Positions 29,085 through 37,973 of a DNA stretch of 64,000 nt are shown piece by piece. The DNA lies in assembly GCF_001422325.1 (NCBI RefSeq), contig NZ_LMMR01000008.1, positions 62,001 through 126,000 on the forward strand, given 5' to 3'. The first letter of the stretch is position 1. Every line of letters begins with the position of its first letter. Both the position numbers and the translations under genes were made by a program. The notes below the pieces were generated by a model. The model was not told the origin of the DNA, made no database searches, and worked only from the letters and a program-made list of their open reading frames with translations. Source of the stretch: Leifsonia sp. Leaf264 (GTDB lineage: Bacteria; Actinomycetota; Actinomycetes; Actinomycetales; Microbacteriaceae).

Positions 29085-30255
29085 CGACGACCTCCCCTGC
29101 ACGGATGCGAACCACGGTTCCGGCCAACGCCTCGGGAACGTCGTCCAGCACCGCCGCGGTGATGAGCACCTGCTCGTAGCCCGTCACAGCGTCGGCGAGG
29201 CGACGACGCCGGGCCTGGTCGAGCTCGGCGAAGACGTCGTCGAGGATGAGCACCGGATCACCGCTCGCGAAGTCGTGCCGCAGCAGTTCCGCCGATGCCA
29301 ACTTGAGTGCCAGCGCATACGACCACGACTCCCCATGACTCGCATAGCCCTTGGCCGGCAGGGCGTTCAGCATCAACACGATGTCGTCGCGGTGCGGGCC
29401 GACGAGCGTGATGGCGCGATCGAGCTCGCGACCGCGCAGTCGCGCCAGCATGTCCCGGAAGCGAGTGGCGATCTCGGTGACGGATGCCGCGCGGGGTGCA
29501 CCGTCGGCGGCGGGAACTGCATCCACCGTCGACTCGCCCTCCTCCCCCGCTCCGGATCCGTCGATCGAGAGCGCCGGAACCAGGCGCGGAACCTGATCGT
29601 CGCCGGCGACGGACTGGTACGCCTCCCGCAGTGGATCCTGTAACCGGTCGATGAGGTTCAGGCGTTCGGCGATGATCTCGGATCCGAGAACGACGAGTCG
29701 CTCGTCCCAGATGTCGAGGGTGCTCAGCTTCGCGTCGCGCAGCCCACTGGCCCGCGCCGACTTCAGTAGGGTGTTGCGCTGGCGCACCACCCGCTCGTAG
29801 TCCGACATGACGCCGGCCAGGCGCGGAATCCGCTGCACCAGCAGTTCATCGAGGAATCGGCGACGTCCAGACGGCTCTCCGCGCACGAGTGCGATGTCTT
29901 CAGGAGCGAACAGCACGCTGTGGCAGTACCGCACCAGCTCCCGCGGCTTGACCACTCCGCGATTCAGCTGGGCTCGATTGGCCCCGACCCGATTGATCTG
30001 CAGCTCGGCGAGCAGCTCGCGGTCTGAGCTCTGCAGCCGTGCCCGGATGATCGCCGCATCCTGGCCGGCTCGGATCAGCGGCTGGTCGCTCGAGACCCGA
30101 TGCGACGACAGAGTCGCCAGGTACCCGATGGCCTCGACGAGATTCGTCTTGCCCTGGCCGTTGCGGCCGACGATGAGCGTCGGCCCCGCTTCGAAGGCGA
30201 CCTCGGCCCTCTCGTAGTTGCGGTAGTCCGTCAACGAGAGGTGGGCGATCCGCAT
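29077..30255 (-). CDS. recF: DNA replication and repair protein RecF
   Basis: A 392-residue SMC-like ATPase that helps load RecA at gaps. Walker A is GRNGQGKTNLVEA near residue 34, the signature region and DPVLILDDVFAELDQARRR (Walker B, D-loop) are present near the C-terminus. A Gly/Ser-rich insertion around residues 225-255 is specific to this sequence. A 277-bp gap with a large inverted repeat lies upstream. Confidence 0.96.
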   Translation of the reverse strand: MRIAHLSLTDYRNYERAEVAFEAGPTLIVGRNGQGKTNLVEAIGYLATLSSHRVSSDQPLIRAGQDAAIIRARLQSSDRELLAELQINRVGANRAQLNRGVVKPRELVRYCHSVLFAPEDIALVRGEPSGRRRFLDELLVQRIPRLAGVMSDYERVVRQRNTLLKSARASGLRDAKLSTLDIWDERLVVLGSEIIAERLNLIDRLQDPLREAYQSVAGDDQVPRLVPALSIDGSGAGEEGESTVDAVPAADGAPRAASVTEIATRFRDMLARLRGRELDRAITLVGPHRDDIVLMLNALPAKGYASHGESWSYALALKLASAELLRHDFASGDPVLILDDVFAELDQARRRRLADAVTGYEQVLITAAVLDDVPEALAGTVVRIRAGEVVDA

Positions 30256-30370
30256 GGGCTCATCCTCTCGTCCGTCTCTGACACTGCTGCGCTGCTGATT
30301 TTACGGCCGCTGATCTCGCCCCGTCCCGAACCTCAGTCCGACCCCACCCGTCTCAGCCTCCCGAAACGAG

Positions 30371-30445
30371 CCGGGGGAGGCGGTCCGATATGTCTGGGGT
30401 TCGGCGGGCATCTTTGGGCGAGACATATCGGATCGCCTCCCCCGG
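30371..30445. repeat. 75-bp inverted repeat between recF and gnd
   Basis: Two 25-base arms (30371-30395 and 30421-30445) are complementary at 24 of 25 positions and flank a 25-base loop. It is distinct from the gnd terminator and has no run of T. The element lies 115 bases upstream of the recF start. Confidence 0.7.
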
Positions 30446-30473
30446 CGACCCCACCCGCCGCCAAGACCTCCAA

Positions 30474-30517
30474 GAAATGAAGGCCCCGTCCACCGCAGCA
30501 GACGGAGCCTTCATTTC
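30474..30517. terminator. Terminator hairpin after gnd
   Basis: GAAATGAAGGC and GCCTTCATTTC pair, with inner pairs CCGTC/GACGG, just beyond the gnd stop on the reverse strand. Confidence 0.75.
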
Positions 30518-30532
30518 GACGACGAGAAGTGG

Positions 30533-31420
30533 CTAGCCGGCATCCTTCACGCCATGCCCACCGAACTGCTGGCGGAGGGCCGCGACGGCCTTCATGGCCG
30601 GCGACTGGTCCTGGCGCGACACGAAGCGGGCGAAGATCGACGCGCTGATGGTCGGAACCGGAACTGCACTCGCGAGAGCCTCTTCGATGGTCCATCGGCC
30701 TTCGCCGGAATCCTCGACGTAGCCCGCGATCTTCTCGAACTCGGGGTCCTGCTCGAGGGCGCGGACGAGGAGCTCGAGCAACCAGGACCGCACGACGGTT
30801 CCGCGCTGCCAGGCCTTGAACGTTCCGGGAACGTCCTTGATGATGTCCTCGCGCTTGTCGAGGAGTTCGTAGCCCTCGGCATAGGCCTGCATGAGGGCGT
30901 ACTCGATGCCGTTGTGCACCATCTTGGCGTAGTGGCCGGCGCCGATTTCGCCGGCGTGCACGAAGCCCTCGTCGCGAGGACCTTCGGGACGCAACGCGTC
31001 GAAGATCGGCATCGCGCGCTCGACCTGCTCGGTCTTTCCGCCGACCATGAGGCCGTAACCGTTCTCGTGGCCCCAGATTCCGCCTGAGACGCCGGCATCG
31101 ATGTACTCGATGCCCTTCGCCGAGAGCTCCTCGGCGTGGCGCAGGTCCTCGGTGAACCTGGAGTTGCCGCCCTCGATGATGAGGTCGCCCGCCTCGAGGT
31201 GCTCACCGAGCTCGGTGATGACCGAGTCCGTGATGGCACCGGCGGGAACCATGACCCAGACGATGCGCGGAGCGGGGAGCGCTGCGACGAGATCGGCAAC
31301 TGATGCCGCATCCGTCACTGCCGGATTCTGGTCGAAGCCGGTCACTTCGATGTCGTGTTCGCGAAGGCGGGCGCGCATGTTGCCGCCCATTCTGCCGAGG
31401 CCGATGAGCCCGATGTGCAT
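30533..31420 (-). CDS. gnd: 6-phosphogluconate dehydrogenase (decarboxylating), short form
   Basis: A 295-residue NAD(P)-dependent enzyme of the pentose phosphate pathway, converting 6-phosphogluconate to ribulose 5-phosphate and CO2. N-terminal Rossmann motif GLIGLGRMGGNM; substrate motifs EGGNSRFTEDLRHA, DAGVSGGIWG and the catalytic Lys/Asn region HYAKMVHNGIEYALMQ. The length is that of the short GndA-type enzymes, often NAD-specific. ATG 31420 begins the Rossmann strand. Its place between dnaN and recF is common in actinobacteria. Confidence 0.93.
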   Translation of the reverse strand: MHIGLIGLGRMGGNMRARLREHDIEVTGFDQNPAVTDAASVADLVAALPAPRIVWVMVPAGAITDSVITELGEHLEAGDLIIEGGNSRFTEDLRHAEELSAKGIEYIDAGVSGGIWGHENGYGLMVGGKTEQVERAMPIFDALRPEGPRDEGFVHAGEIGAGHYAKMVHNGIEYALMQAYAEGYELLDKREDIIKDVPGTFKAWQRGTVVRSWLLELLVRALEQDPEFEKIAGYVEDSGEGRWTIEEALASAVPVPTISASIFARFVSRQDQSPAMKAVAALRQQFGGHGVKDAG

Positions 31421-31448
31421 GGGAGTGCTTTCTGTTGTGTGCGAGATG

Positions 31449-32597
31449 TCAGCGCAGAAGCAGGTTGGGCTGCAGCAGGTAACGGTAGCTGTCAGCGCCG
31501 GCCTGGTCACGGGATGTCTGGCTCGTGATGAGCACGGGTCCCGGCTTGTTGGGGTTCTCAGTCTTGGTGAAGGAGATGCGCACGAACTCCGAGTGCACGG
31601 CTCCCAGTCCATCGAGGAGGAACTGCGGCTTCAACGATACGACTGTCTCGCCGCCGGTGAGAACGGCATCGATGGTCTCGGATGCCTGAGCCTGCTCGGA
31701 ACCGATGGCTTCGAGGGTCACGCCGTCGGGTGTGAAGGAGTACCGCAGGGCCGCCTCGCGCTCGAGCACGAGCGAGACACGGCGCGTGGCCTCGATGAGA
31801 TCGGCCGTGTTCATCACCGCGTAGTTCTCGACCGTGTCGGGGAACAACCGGCGCACGGGCGGGAAGTTGCCCTTGATGAGCAGGCTCGTGACGGTCTTCT
31901 TGTCGGCGGTGAAGGCGATGAGCTCGCGCTCGTCCTTGCTGGTGATGGACACCGAGATCGTGCCGCTGTGGCCGAAGGTCTTTCCGACCTCCTGGAGCGT
32001 GCGGGCCGGTACGAGCGCTGTGATGGTCTCGGCAGTGCCCGTGGATCCGCCGTCCCAGTCGATCTCACGGACGGCGACCCTGTAACGGTCTGTCGCCACG
32101 AGTCCGAGGCTGTTCTCGGTGACCTCGAGCTGCACGCCGGTGATCACCGGGGTGACATCGTCGCGCGAGGCCGCGACGGCGACCTGGGCGACGGCGGATG
32201 CGAATTCCTCGGCCGGCACGATACCGGTTTCGGAACTGATCTGCGGGATGCTCGGGTATTCCTCGACGGGCATCGAGAGCAGGGTGAACGAGGCCGAACC
32301 GCAGCTCACGAGGATGCGGGAATCCTCGGTGCTGAAGCGCACCGGGGCGTTGGGCAGCCGGCTGGCGATCTCGGCCAGGAGTCGGCCGGAGACCAGGATC
32401 GTTCCGGTCTCCTCGACATCGGCACTGATCTCGGTGCGGGCTGACACCTCGTAGTCGAAGGACGACAGGACGAGTCCGGTGGCGGTGGCTTCGATGAGCA
32501 CCCCGCTGAGGATGGGCAGGGTCGTCCGCTGCGGGAGGAGCTTGACCGCGAAGGACACTGCTTCGCTGAAGACATCCCGATTGGCTTGGAACTTCAC
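31449..32597 (-). CDS. dnaN: DNA polymerase III beta sliding clamp
   Basis: A 382-residue clamp that tethers the polymerase to DNA. It shows the three-fold repeated clamp domains and the family stretch LLIKGNFPPVRRLFPD. The start is GTG 32597 (KFQANRDVFSEAVSFAV) with AGGAG nine bases upstream; further upstream codons are unlikely. It is divided from dnaA by the oriC region. Confidence 0.97.
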   Translation of the reverse strand: MKFQANRDVFSEAVSFAVKLLPQRTTLPILSGVLIEATATGLVLSSFDYEVSARTEISADVEETGTILVSGRLLAEIASRLPNAPVRFSTEDSRILVSCGSASFTLLSMPVEEYPSIPQISSETGIVPAEEFASAVAQVAVAASRDDVTPVITGVQLEVTENSLGLVATDRYRVAVREIDWDGGSTGTAETITALVPARTLQEVGKTFGHSGTISVSITSKDERELIAFTADKKTVTSLLIKGNFPPVRRLFPDTVENYAVMNTADLIEATRRVSLVLEREAALRYSFTPDGVTLEAIGSEQAQASETIDAVLTGGETVVSLKPQFLLDGLGAVHSEFVRISFTKTENPNKPGPVLITSQTSRDQAGADSYRYLLQPNLLLR

Positions 32598-33080
32598 TGA
32601 GCCACTCCTGTCGTACGTACGTGTAGTGCTGCCCATGCTAGCCCGTGGGTGTCAGGGGTGGAGTGCGCTTCGGCGTGCACGATTCGTCATTCGGCATCCG
32701 GCGGCAAAAGTTGTCGAGCTGGAGTGTTTAAAGAATTGTGTTTAACGGTGTTAACAAGTGTGGAAACTGTGGATAACTTCGGCGATCCCGCTGTTTGTCT
32801 GGGAACTACAGGCGTGTGAGTTGTTGGCGGCCTGTTGGCGTTAATGGGATGGCCCGGGGCTCGATCCCAGTGATGACGGGCGAGTTTCACAGTGATCGGG
32901 AAGTAGTCAACATTAATCGGGCAGTTACTCGTTAAGTTTCCACAGGTTATGCACAATGTGTGAGTAGCGGCATATTTCGGCGGGCGTATTCCACAGGTGG
33001 GCGTGTCGGGCGGTCCTGGAGGCGCGCTGAAGGAACCCGGCCGGCCGCACGGGTCAGAGCAGGTGGGCTGCCGAGCAGGG
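32598..33080. other. oriC: oriC region between dnaA and dnaN
   Basis: A 483-bp non-coding gap in the standard actinobacterial origin position. It has DnaA boxes in both directions: TGTGGATAA (32768, exact), TGTGGAAAC (32759), GTTTCCACA (32936), TTATGCACA (32947, fits TTATNCACA) and TATTCCACA (32987). An AT-rich patch (32727-32756, TTTAAAG, GTTTAACGGTGTTAAC) could be the unwinding element. Confidence 0.85.
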
Positions 33081-34499
33081 CTACTTGTAGCGGTGCGTCT
33101 GCTTGATGCGGTTGGTGAGCTCGGTCACCTGGTTGTAGATCGAGCGCCGCTCCTTCATGAGCTCGCTGATCTTCTTGTTCGCGTACATGACCGTCGTGTG
33201 GTCGCGGTTGCCGAACAGCTGCCCGATCTTGGGCAGTGAGAGGTTCGTCAGTTCACGGCAGAGGTACATGGCGATCTGTCGCGCCGTGGCGACGGCCTGC
33301 GATCGGCTCGACCCGTAGAGGTCGTCGACGGTCAGCTTGAAGTAGTCGGCCGTGTGGGTGATGATGTCGACCGGTGCGATGACGTTGTCCTCATCGAGCG
33401 TGATGAGGTCCTTCAATACGGTCTGCACCAGGGCCATGTCGACGGGCGTCCGGTTGAGACTGGCGAACGCCGTGACACGGATGAGCGTGCCCTCGAGTTC
33501 GCGGATGTTCGACGACACCTTTGTCGCGATGAACTCGAGGATGTCGTCCGGAACCTGGAGCTTGTCGTTCTGGGCTTTCTTGCGGAGGATCGCGATGCGG
33601 GTCTCGAGGTCGGGGGCCTGCACGTCGGTGATGAGGCCCCACTCGAAGCGGCTCCTCATGCGGTCTTCGAAGCCGGTCAGATGCTTCGGCGGCAGGTCGG
33701 AGGTGATGACCACCTGCTTGTTGTGGTCGTGCAGCGTGTTGAAGGTGTGGAAGAACGCCTCCTGCGTCTCCGCCTTGCCCTGCAGGAACTGGATGTCGTC
33801 GATCAACAGGATGTCGATGTTGCGGTAGCGCGCCTGGAAGACGGAACCGCGGTTGTTCGCGATCGAGTTGATGAAGTCGTTGGTGAACTCCTCGGAGCTC
33901 ACATACCTGACCCGGATGCCGGGATACAGGCTCATCGCATAATGACCGATGGCGTGCAGGAGGTGGGTCTTGCCCAGTCCTGATTCCCCATAGATGAAGA
34001 GCGGGTTGTACGCCTTCGCCGGGGCCTCGGCCACGGCCACAGCCGCGGCGTGGGCGAAGCGATTCGACTGGCCGATGACGAAGTTGTCGAAACTGTACTT
34101 CTGGTTGAGGCGGGTGTCGCTGGAACGTTCCGGCTGGGTGTTCTCGAACACGGACTGCGGAGTCGCGGGTGTCTCGACCTCGTTCGGCTGATCCACCGGC
34201 GCGGCGATGTCGGGGCGGAAGTTCTCCTGCTCGAGCTCGGGGTTCACGACGACGTAGAAGTTCGTGACCTCCGTCGGCAGGGCACCGAGAGCGGCCAGGA
34301 GGGCCACGCGCATCCGCTGGTTCAGCATGCTCGCGGTGAAGTCGTTCGGAACCTCGAGGTAGAAGGTGCCGGCGGCGATGCCCTTCGGCTCCACGAGACC
34401 GAGGAACCCGTACAGCATGGGAGTGACGCTCTGGTCGTTCCCCAGTCGTGCAAGGACGTCCTGCCAGACCTCTTCGATCGGTCGTTCGGCCTCAGCCAT
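33081..34499 (-). CDS. dnaA: Chromosomal replication initiator DnaA
   Basis: About 472 residues. Domain I starts EEVWQDVLARLG; domain III has Walker A GESGLGKTHLLHA and Walker B ILLIDDIQFLQGK; domain IV has the DNA-binding signature near FGNRDHTTVMYANKKI. Start choice is not firm: ATG 34499 (MAEAERP), GTG 34505 and ATG 34511 are all possible and no clear ribosome site separates them. Flanked by two DnaA-box regions, it is probably autoregulated. Confidence 0.97.
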   Translation of the reverse strand: MAEAERPIEEVWQDVLARLGNDQSVTPMLYGFLGLVEPKGIAAGTFYLEVPNDFTASMLNQRMRVALLAALGALPTEVTNFYVVVNPELEQENFRPDIAAPVDQPNEVETPATPQSVFENTQPERSSDTRLNQKYSFDNFVIGQSNRFAHAAAVAVAEAPAKAYNPLFIYGESGLGKTHLLHAIGHYAMSLYPGIRVRYVSSEEFTNDFINSIANNRGSVFQARYRNIDILLIDDIQFLQGKAETQEAFFHTFNTLHDHNKQVVITSDLPPKHLTGFEDRMRSRFEWGLITDVQAPDLETRIAILRKKAQNDKLQVPDDILEFIATKVSSNIRELEGTLIRVTAFASLNRTPVDMALVQTVLKDLITLDEDNVIAPVDIITHTADYFKLTVDDLYGSSRSQAVATARQIAMYLCRELTNLSLPKIGQLFGNRDHTTVMYANKKISELMKERRSIYNQVTELTNRIKQTHRYK

Positions 34500-34767
34500 A
34501 CCCACTCGCATCCATTCGACATGCCACCGGAAGGAAATGCCTCGACGCTGAGCTTGCCCGGTCGGCAAAGTATTCACAAAGTTATCCACCTCCTGTGTGG
34601 AATACAGGCGATTTCTCAGGTTTGATGCACCCAAAGCTGGGGATAACTTGGTTCATCACGCTACTGGGGGCACCGGAGGGGATCAAATCCCCGCCAAGTC
34701 GCGGCGTGTCGGTGCGCAGAGAAACCTCCGAGTGTGTGGAGAATTTCAGGTTTGGCCCCGCCCCGGT
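34500..34767. other. dnaA upstream region with DnaA boxes
   Basis: Non-coding gap between the divergent dnaA and rpmH genes. DnaA-box-like words include TATTCACAA (34571), TTATCCACC (34582), TGTGGAATA (34596) and TGTGGAGAA (near 34736). It should hold the dnaA promoter and may be a second half of a split origin. Confidence 0.7.
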
Positions 34768-34796
34768 TTGACCGAACGTCGGGCAGGGCCTAGTTT
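34768..34796 (+). promoter_or_regulatory. Promoter for rpmH-rnpA
   Basis: TTGACC and TAGTTT are separated by exactly 17 bases, matching the housekeeping sigma factor consensus, about 90 bases before the rpmH start. Confidence 0.7.
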
Positions 34797-34886
34797 TAAT
34801 CAGTTGACGACGAGCCCTCGGGCTCCCCCCTGCCTTCCCGCCGATTCCTACGGTGCGTGGAGAACCAAGACTGTGGAGATCACCCC

Positions 34887-35024
34887 ATGAGCAAGAGAAC
34901 GTTCCAGCCGAACAACCGCCGCCGCGCGAAGGTTCACGGTTTTCGCCTGCGTATGCGCACCCGTGCGGGTCGCTCCATCCTCGCCGCGCGTCGTCGCAAG
35001 GGCCGCACCGAGCTCTCCGCTTAA
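34887..35024 (+). CDS. rpmH: Ribosomal protein L34
   Basis: A 45-residue, highly basic protein of the large ribosomal subunit: [18 protein letters not shown] through [11 protein letters not shown]. Full length and typical for the family. It heads the run rpmH-rnpA-yidD-yidC. Confidence 0.98.
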   Translation: MSKRTFQPNNRRRAKVHGFRLRMRTRAGRSILAARRRKGRTELSA

Positions 35025-35042
35025 AGCGTCTGAGCGACAGAC

Positions 35043-35378
35043 GTGCTCGCTCGAGCCAACCGCGTGACGAGCGCCGGCGACTACAGAGTCACCGTGCGCC
35101 GTGGTCGGCGGTTCGTCGGAGCACACACTGTCGCTTATGTGCGGCCGAATCCGGAGAGCACCCAGGTGCGCTTCGGATTCATCGTCGCCAAGAACGTCGG
35201 TTCTGCCGTTCGCCGCAATACGGTGCGGCGGAGGCTGAAGGCGGCGAGTTTCGAGATGGTCGGCTCCATGGCTCCGGGCACGGATGTCGTCATCCGTGCC
35301 CTGCCCGGGGCTTTCGATGCTTCGTGGGTTACCCTGCGGGCTGAGGTTGTTCGGGCCGTGACCAAGGGCGTGATGTGA
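35043..35378 (+). CDS. rnpA: Ribonuclease P protein component
   Basis: A 111-residue protein subunit that helps RNase P RNA trim tRNA 5' ends. It has the family signature VGSAVRRNTVRRRLK. GTG 35043 is the start; the stop overlaps the yidD GTG by four bases (GTGA). Confidence 0.96.
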   Translation: MLARANRVTSAGDYRVTVRRGRRFVGAHTVAYVRPNPESTQVRFGFIVAKNVGSAVRRNTVRRRLKAASFEMVGSMAPGTDVVIRALPGAFDASWVTLRAEVVRAVTKGVM

Positions 35379-35686
35379 ATACCGCTGTGACTGCCGCCGT
35401 TCTGGCGCCCCGTAACGCGGCCGTCGTGCTGCTGCGCGGATATCGCGCGGTCATCTCACCCTTGTACGGCGATGTCTGCCGCTATTACCCGTCCTGCTCG
35501 GCGTACACCCTGCAGGCGATACAGGAGCATGGCCTCGTGATCGGATCGGGACTGGGTGCACGGCGCATCGCGCGATGCCATCCATGGGCCGAGGGCGGGA
35601 TCGACGACGTTCCCCTGAAGAAGGTCCGTCGCTATCGCGTGACCCCGTTCGGTTTTGTAGTTGCTGAGAGCCAAGGAAAGGGCTGA
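35375..35686 (+). CDS. yidD: Membrane protein insertion efficiency factor YidD
   Basis: A 103-residue protein of the YidD family, with YRAVISPLYGDVCRYYPSCS and the Cys/His residues CRYYPSC and RCHPW that mark it. It supports insertion by YidC, encoded next. The start overlaps the rnpA stop. Confidence 0.95.
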   Translation: MNTAVTAAVLAPRNAAVVLLRGYRAVISPLYGDVCRYYPSCSAYTLQAIQEHGLVIGSGLGARRIARCHPWAEGGIDDVPLKKVRRYRVTPFGFVVAESQGKG

Positions 35687-35694
35687 CCCTCACA

Positions 35695-36678
35695 ATGGAC
35701 CTTATTGGAACGATTCTCTGGCCTCTCAAATGGGTGGTCGAGCTTCTCCTGGTGGGCTGGCACCAGCTCCTGGCGGCCATCGGCATGGACCCGGCAGCCG
35801 GAATCACCTGGGTGCTCTCCATCGTGGGCCTCGTGCTCGTCGTGCGTGCCGCGCTCATCCCGATCTTCGTGCGGCAGATCAAGAACCAGCGACGGATGCT
35901 CGAGGTCGCTCCGCAGCTGAAGAAGATCCAGGAGAAGTACAAGGGCAAGAAGGATCAGTTCTCGCGTGAGGCCATGTCCCGCGAGACCATGGAGCTCTAC
36001 AAGAAGACGGGCACGAACCCGCTGAGCTCCTGCCTGCCGCTGCTCATCCAGATGCCGATCTTCTTCGCGCTCTTCTCGGTGCTGAACGATGCCCAGCACT
36101 CCAAGGCCGGCGTCGGTCCGTTGAACGAGACCCTGGCCGAGCAGTTCGGATCGGCGAAGCTCTTCGGTATCGCCCCCCTCCACGACTCGTTCGCGTCGCA
36201 GTGGACGCTGATGACCGCCGGCGAGCCCTATGTCGCCGCGGTCATGTGGATCGCCGGAATCATGGTCGTCCTCATGACGGCATCGCAGTTCTTCACGCAG
36301 CTGCAGATCGTGTCGAAGAACATGTCGCCTGAGACCAAGGCGAGCCCGATGTTCCGTCAGCAGCGCGTCCTCCTCTACCTTCTCCCGCTCGTGTTCGCCT
36401 TCTCGGGCGTGGCCTTCCCGCTCGGCGTGATGTTCTACTGGCTCACCTCGAACATCTGGACCATGGTTCAGCAGTTCATCGTGATCCGCAGCATGCCGAC
36501 TCCCGGCAGTGAAGCGGCCAAGGCCCGTGAGGCTCGTCTGGCTCGCAAGGGCAAGCTCGAGGCCAAGGACGGCGACATCATCACCATCGATGAGCCGAAG
36601 AAAACGACCCAGCGCCAGCAGCCGATGAGCAAGGACCGGGCCAAGAAGCAGGCCAAGCCCGGCGACGCCGCCGGCTGA
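35695..36678 (+). CDS. yidC: Membrane protein insertase YidC
   Basis: A 327-residue Oxa1/Alb3-type insertase for membrane proteins. About five transmembrane helices; the conserved Arg lies in VLVVRAALIPIFVRQIKN, and LPLLIQMPIFFALFSVL and LPLVFAFSGVAFPLGVMFYW are typical. The tail is long and basic (KKQAKPG), which can contact ribosomes. No lipobox, as usual in actinobacteria. Confidence 0.96.
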   Translation: MDLIGTILWPLKWVVELLLVGWHQLLAAIGMDPAAGITWVLSIVGLVLVVRAALIPIFVRQIKNQRRMLEVAPQLKKIQEKYKGKKDQFSREAMSRETMELYKKTGTNPLSSCLPLLIQMPIFFALFSVLNDAQHSKAGVGPLNETLAEQFGSAKLFGIAPLHDSFASQWTLMTAGEPYVAAVMWIAGIMVVLMTASQFFTQLQIVSKNMSPETKASPMFRQQRVLLYLLPLVFAFSGVAFPLGVMFYWLTSNIWTMVQQFIVIRSMPTPGSEAAKAREARLARKGKLEAKDGDIITIDEPKKTTQRQQPMSKDRAKKQAKPGDAAG

Positions 36679-36704
36679 CCCACGGAATTCAAGAGAGCAG
36701 AACT

Positions 36705-37205
36705 ATGACGGACGTTCAGAACGCCACCACCCACTCCCCCACGCGTGAGCAGTTGGAGCAGGAAGGCGATGTCGCAGCGGACTACATCGAGGAGTTCCTG
36801 GACATCTGCGACATCGACGGCGACATCGACATCGATGCTCGCAACGGGCGCGCCTATCTGTCCGTGAACGCTGAGGACGGCGCCAACCTGCGCGTCCTGG
36901 CCAAGGCCGACGTCGTCAACGCCCTGCAGGAGCTCACCCGCTTGGCCGTTCAGGCCAAGACCGGCGCCTTCTCCCGCCTCATCCTCGACATCGGCGGATC
37001 GCGTGATGCGCGCCAGGCCGAGCTCTCCGCTCTGGTCGGCCGCGCCATCGAGCGCATCGAGGGCGGCGCTGCCGAGGCAGCCCTCCCTCCGATGTCGTCG
37101 TACGAGCGCAAGCTCGTTCATGATGTCGTGGCCGAGCGCGGCTATGTCTCGGAGTCGCGCGGCGAGGGTTCGGACCGCCACACCGTCATCACCCCAGCCT
37201 CCTGA
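36705..37205 (+). CDS. jag: Jag/KhpB-like RNA-binding protein (KH and R3H domains)
   Basis: A 166-residue protein. An acidic N-terminal part precedes a KH-like region (residues about 45-95, LRVLAKADVVNALQELTRLAV) and an R3H domain with MSSYERKLVHDVVAE and SEGEGSDRH-like ending (here RGEGSDRHTVITPA). It binds RNA together with KhpA in other bacteria and is always beside yidC. Confidence 0.93.
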   Translation: MTDVQNATTHSPTREQLEQEGDVAADYIEEFLDICDIDGDIDIDARNGRAYLSVNAEDGANLRVLAKADVVNALQELTRLAVQAKTGAFSRLILDIGGSRDARQAELSALVGRAIERIEGGAAEAALPPMSSYERKLVHDVVAERGYVSESRGEGSDRHTVITPAS

Positions 37206-37222
37206 CCAGCGCGTCCGGCGAT

Positions 37223-37236
37223 GTTTCACGTGAAAC
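37223..37236. other. parS site (between jag and rsmG)
   Basis: Exact GTTTCACGTGAAAC, the ParB-binding core. It lies in the 40-base gap before rsmG, nine bases from its start codon. Confidence 0.9.
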
Positions 37237-37245
37237 GAGGCACGC

Positions 37246-37884
37246 ATGGCTGAGGAAGCCGTGACTGTGGAGGCCGAGCCCACCGTCGCCGAGTCGCTCT
37301 TCGGGGCGCAGATCGACGTGGCCCGCGCCTTCACCGCGAACCTCGCTCGCTTCGGCGAGGAGTTGGGGCTCATCGGCCCTCTCGAACTCCCCCGCCTGTG
37401 GACCCGTCACGTTCTGAACAGCGCGATCATGGCTCCGCTGCTGCGCCCGGGCAGAGTCGGAGACATCGGCAGCGGAGCGGGCCTTCCGGGTCTGGTGCTC
37501 GCCATCGCCCGGCCGGATGTCGACTTCATTCTCATCGAGCCCATGGAACGTCGCGTGGCCTGGCTTCAGAGCCAGGTCGACGAACTGGGCCTGACGAACG
37601 TCGAGGTCGTGCGCGCACGGGCCGAAGAGGCCAAGCTCTCACCTCTCCTCGACCAGGTCACCGCGCGCGCCGTCAGCGCCCTGCGGACTCTCATCCCCCT
37701 GGCGGCTCCCCTGGTGAAGACCGGTGGAGAACTCGTCCTCATGAAGGGCGCCAACGCCGAGCGGGAGATCGAGGCCGCAGCCAAGGTGATCCGTAAGTAC
37801 CACCTGCTCGATGTCGAGATCGTCATGCTCGGCGAGGGTGTGCTGGACGAGGTGACGCGGGTCGTTCGGGCTACAGTGGACTAG
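37246..37884 (+). CDS. rsmG: 16S rRNA (guanine-N7) methyltransferase RsmG/GidB
   Basis: A 212-residue SAM-dependent enzyme that methylates 16S rRNA near position 527. SAM motif I is VGDIGSGAGLPGLVLAIARP, followed by FILIEPMERRVAWL and VRARAEEAK. Loss of this gene gives low-level streptomycin resistance in relatives; here it appears intact. Confidence 0.96.
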   Translation: MAEEAVTVEAEPTVAESLFGAQIDVARAFTANLARFGEELGLIGPLELPRLWTRHVLNSAIMAPLLRPGRVGDIGSGAGLPGLVLAIARPDVDFILIEPMERRVAWLQSQVDELGLTNVEVVRARAEEAKLSPLLDQVTARAVSALRTLIPLAAPLVKTGGELVLMKGANAEREIEAAAKVIRKYHLLDVEIVMLGEGVLDEVTRVVRATVD

Positions 37885-37973
37885 TCCTCTCCCCTGCTGT
37901 TCGAGGGCGGAGGTCCTCCACAGATTCGACGTTTTTCGAGCGTCGTGTTCCGCGGATTCGGCACGATCGCCGG

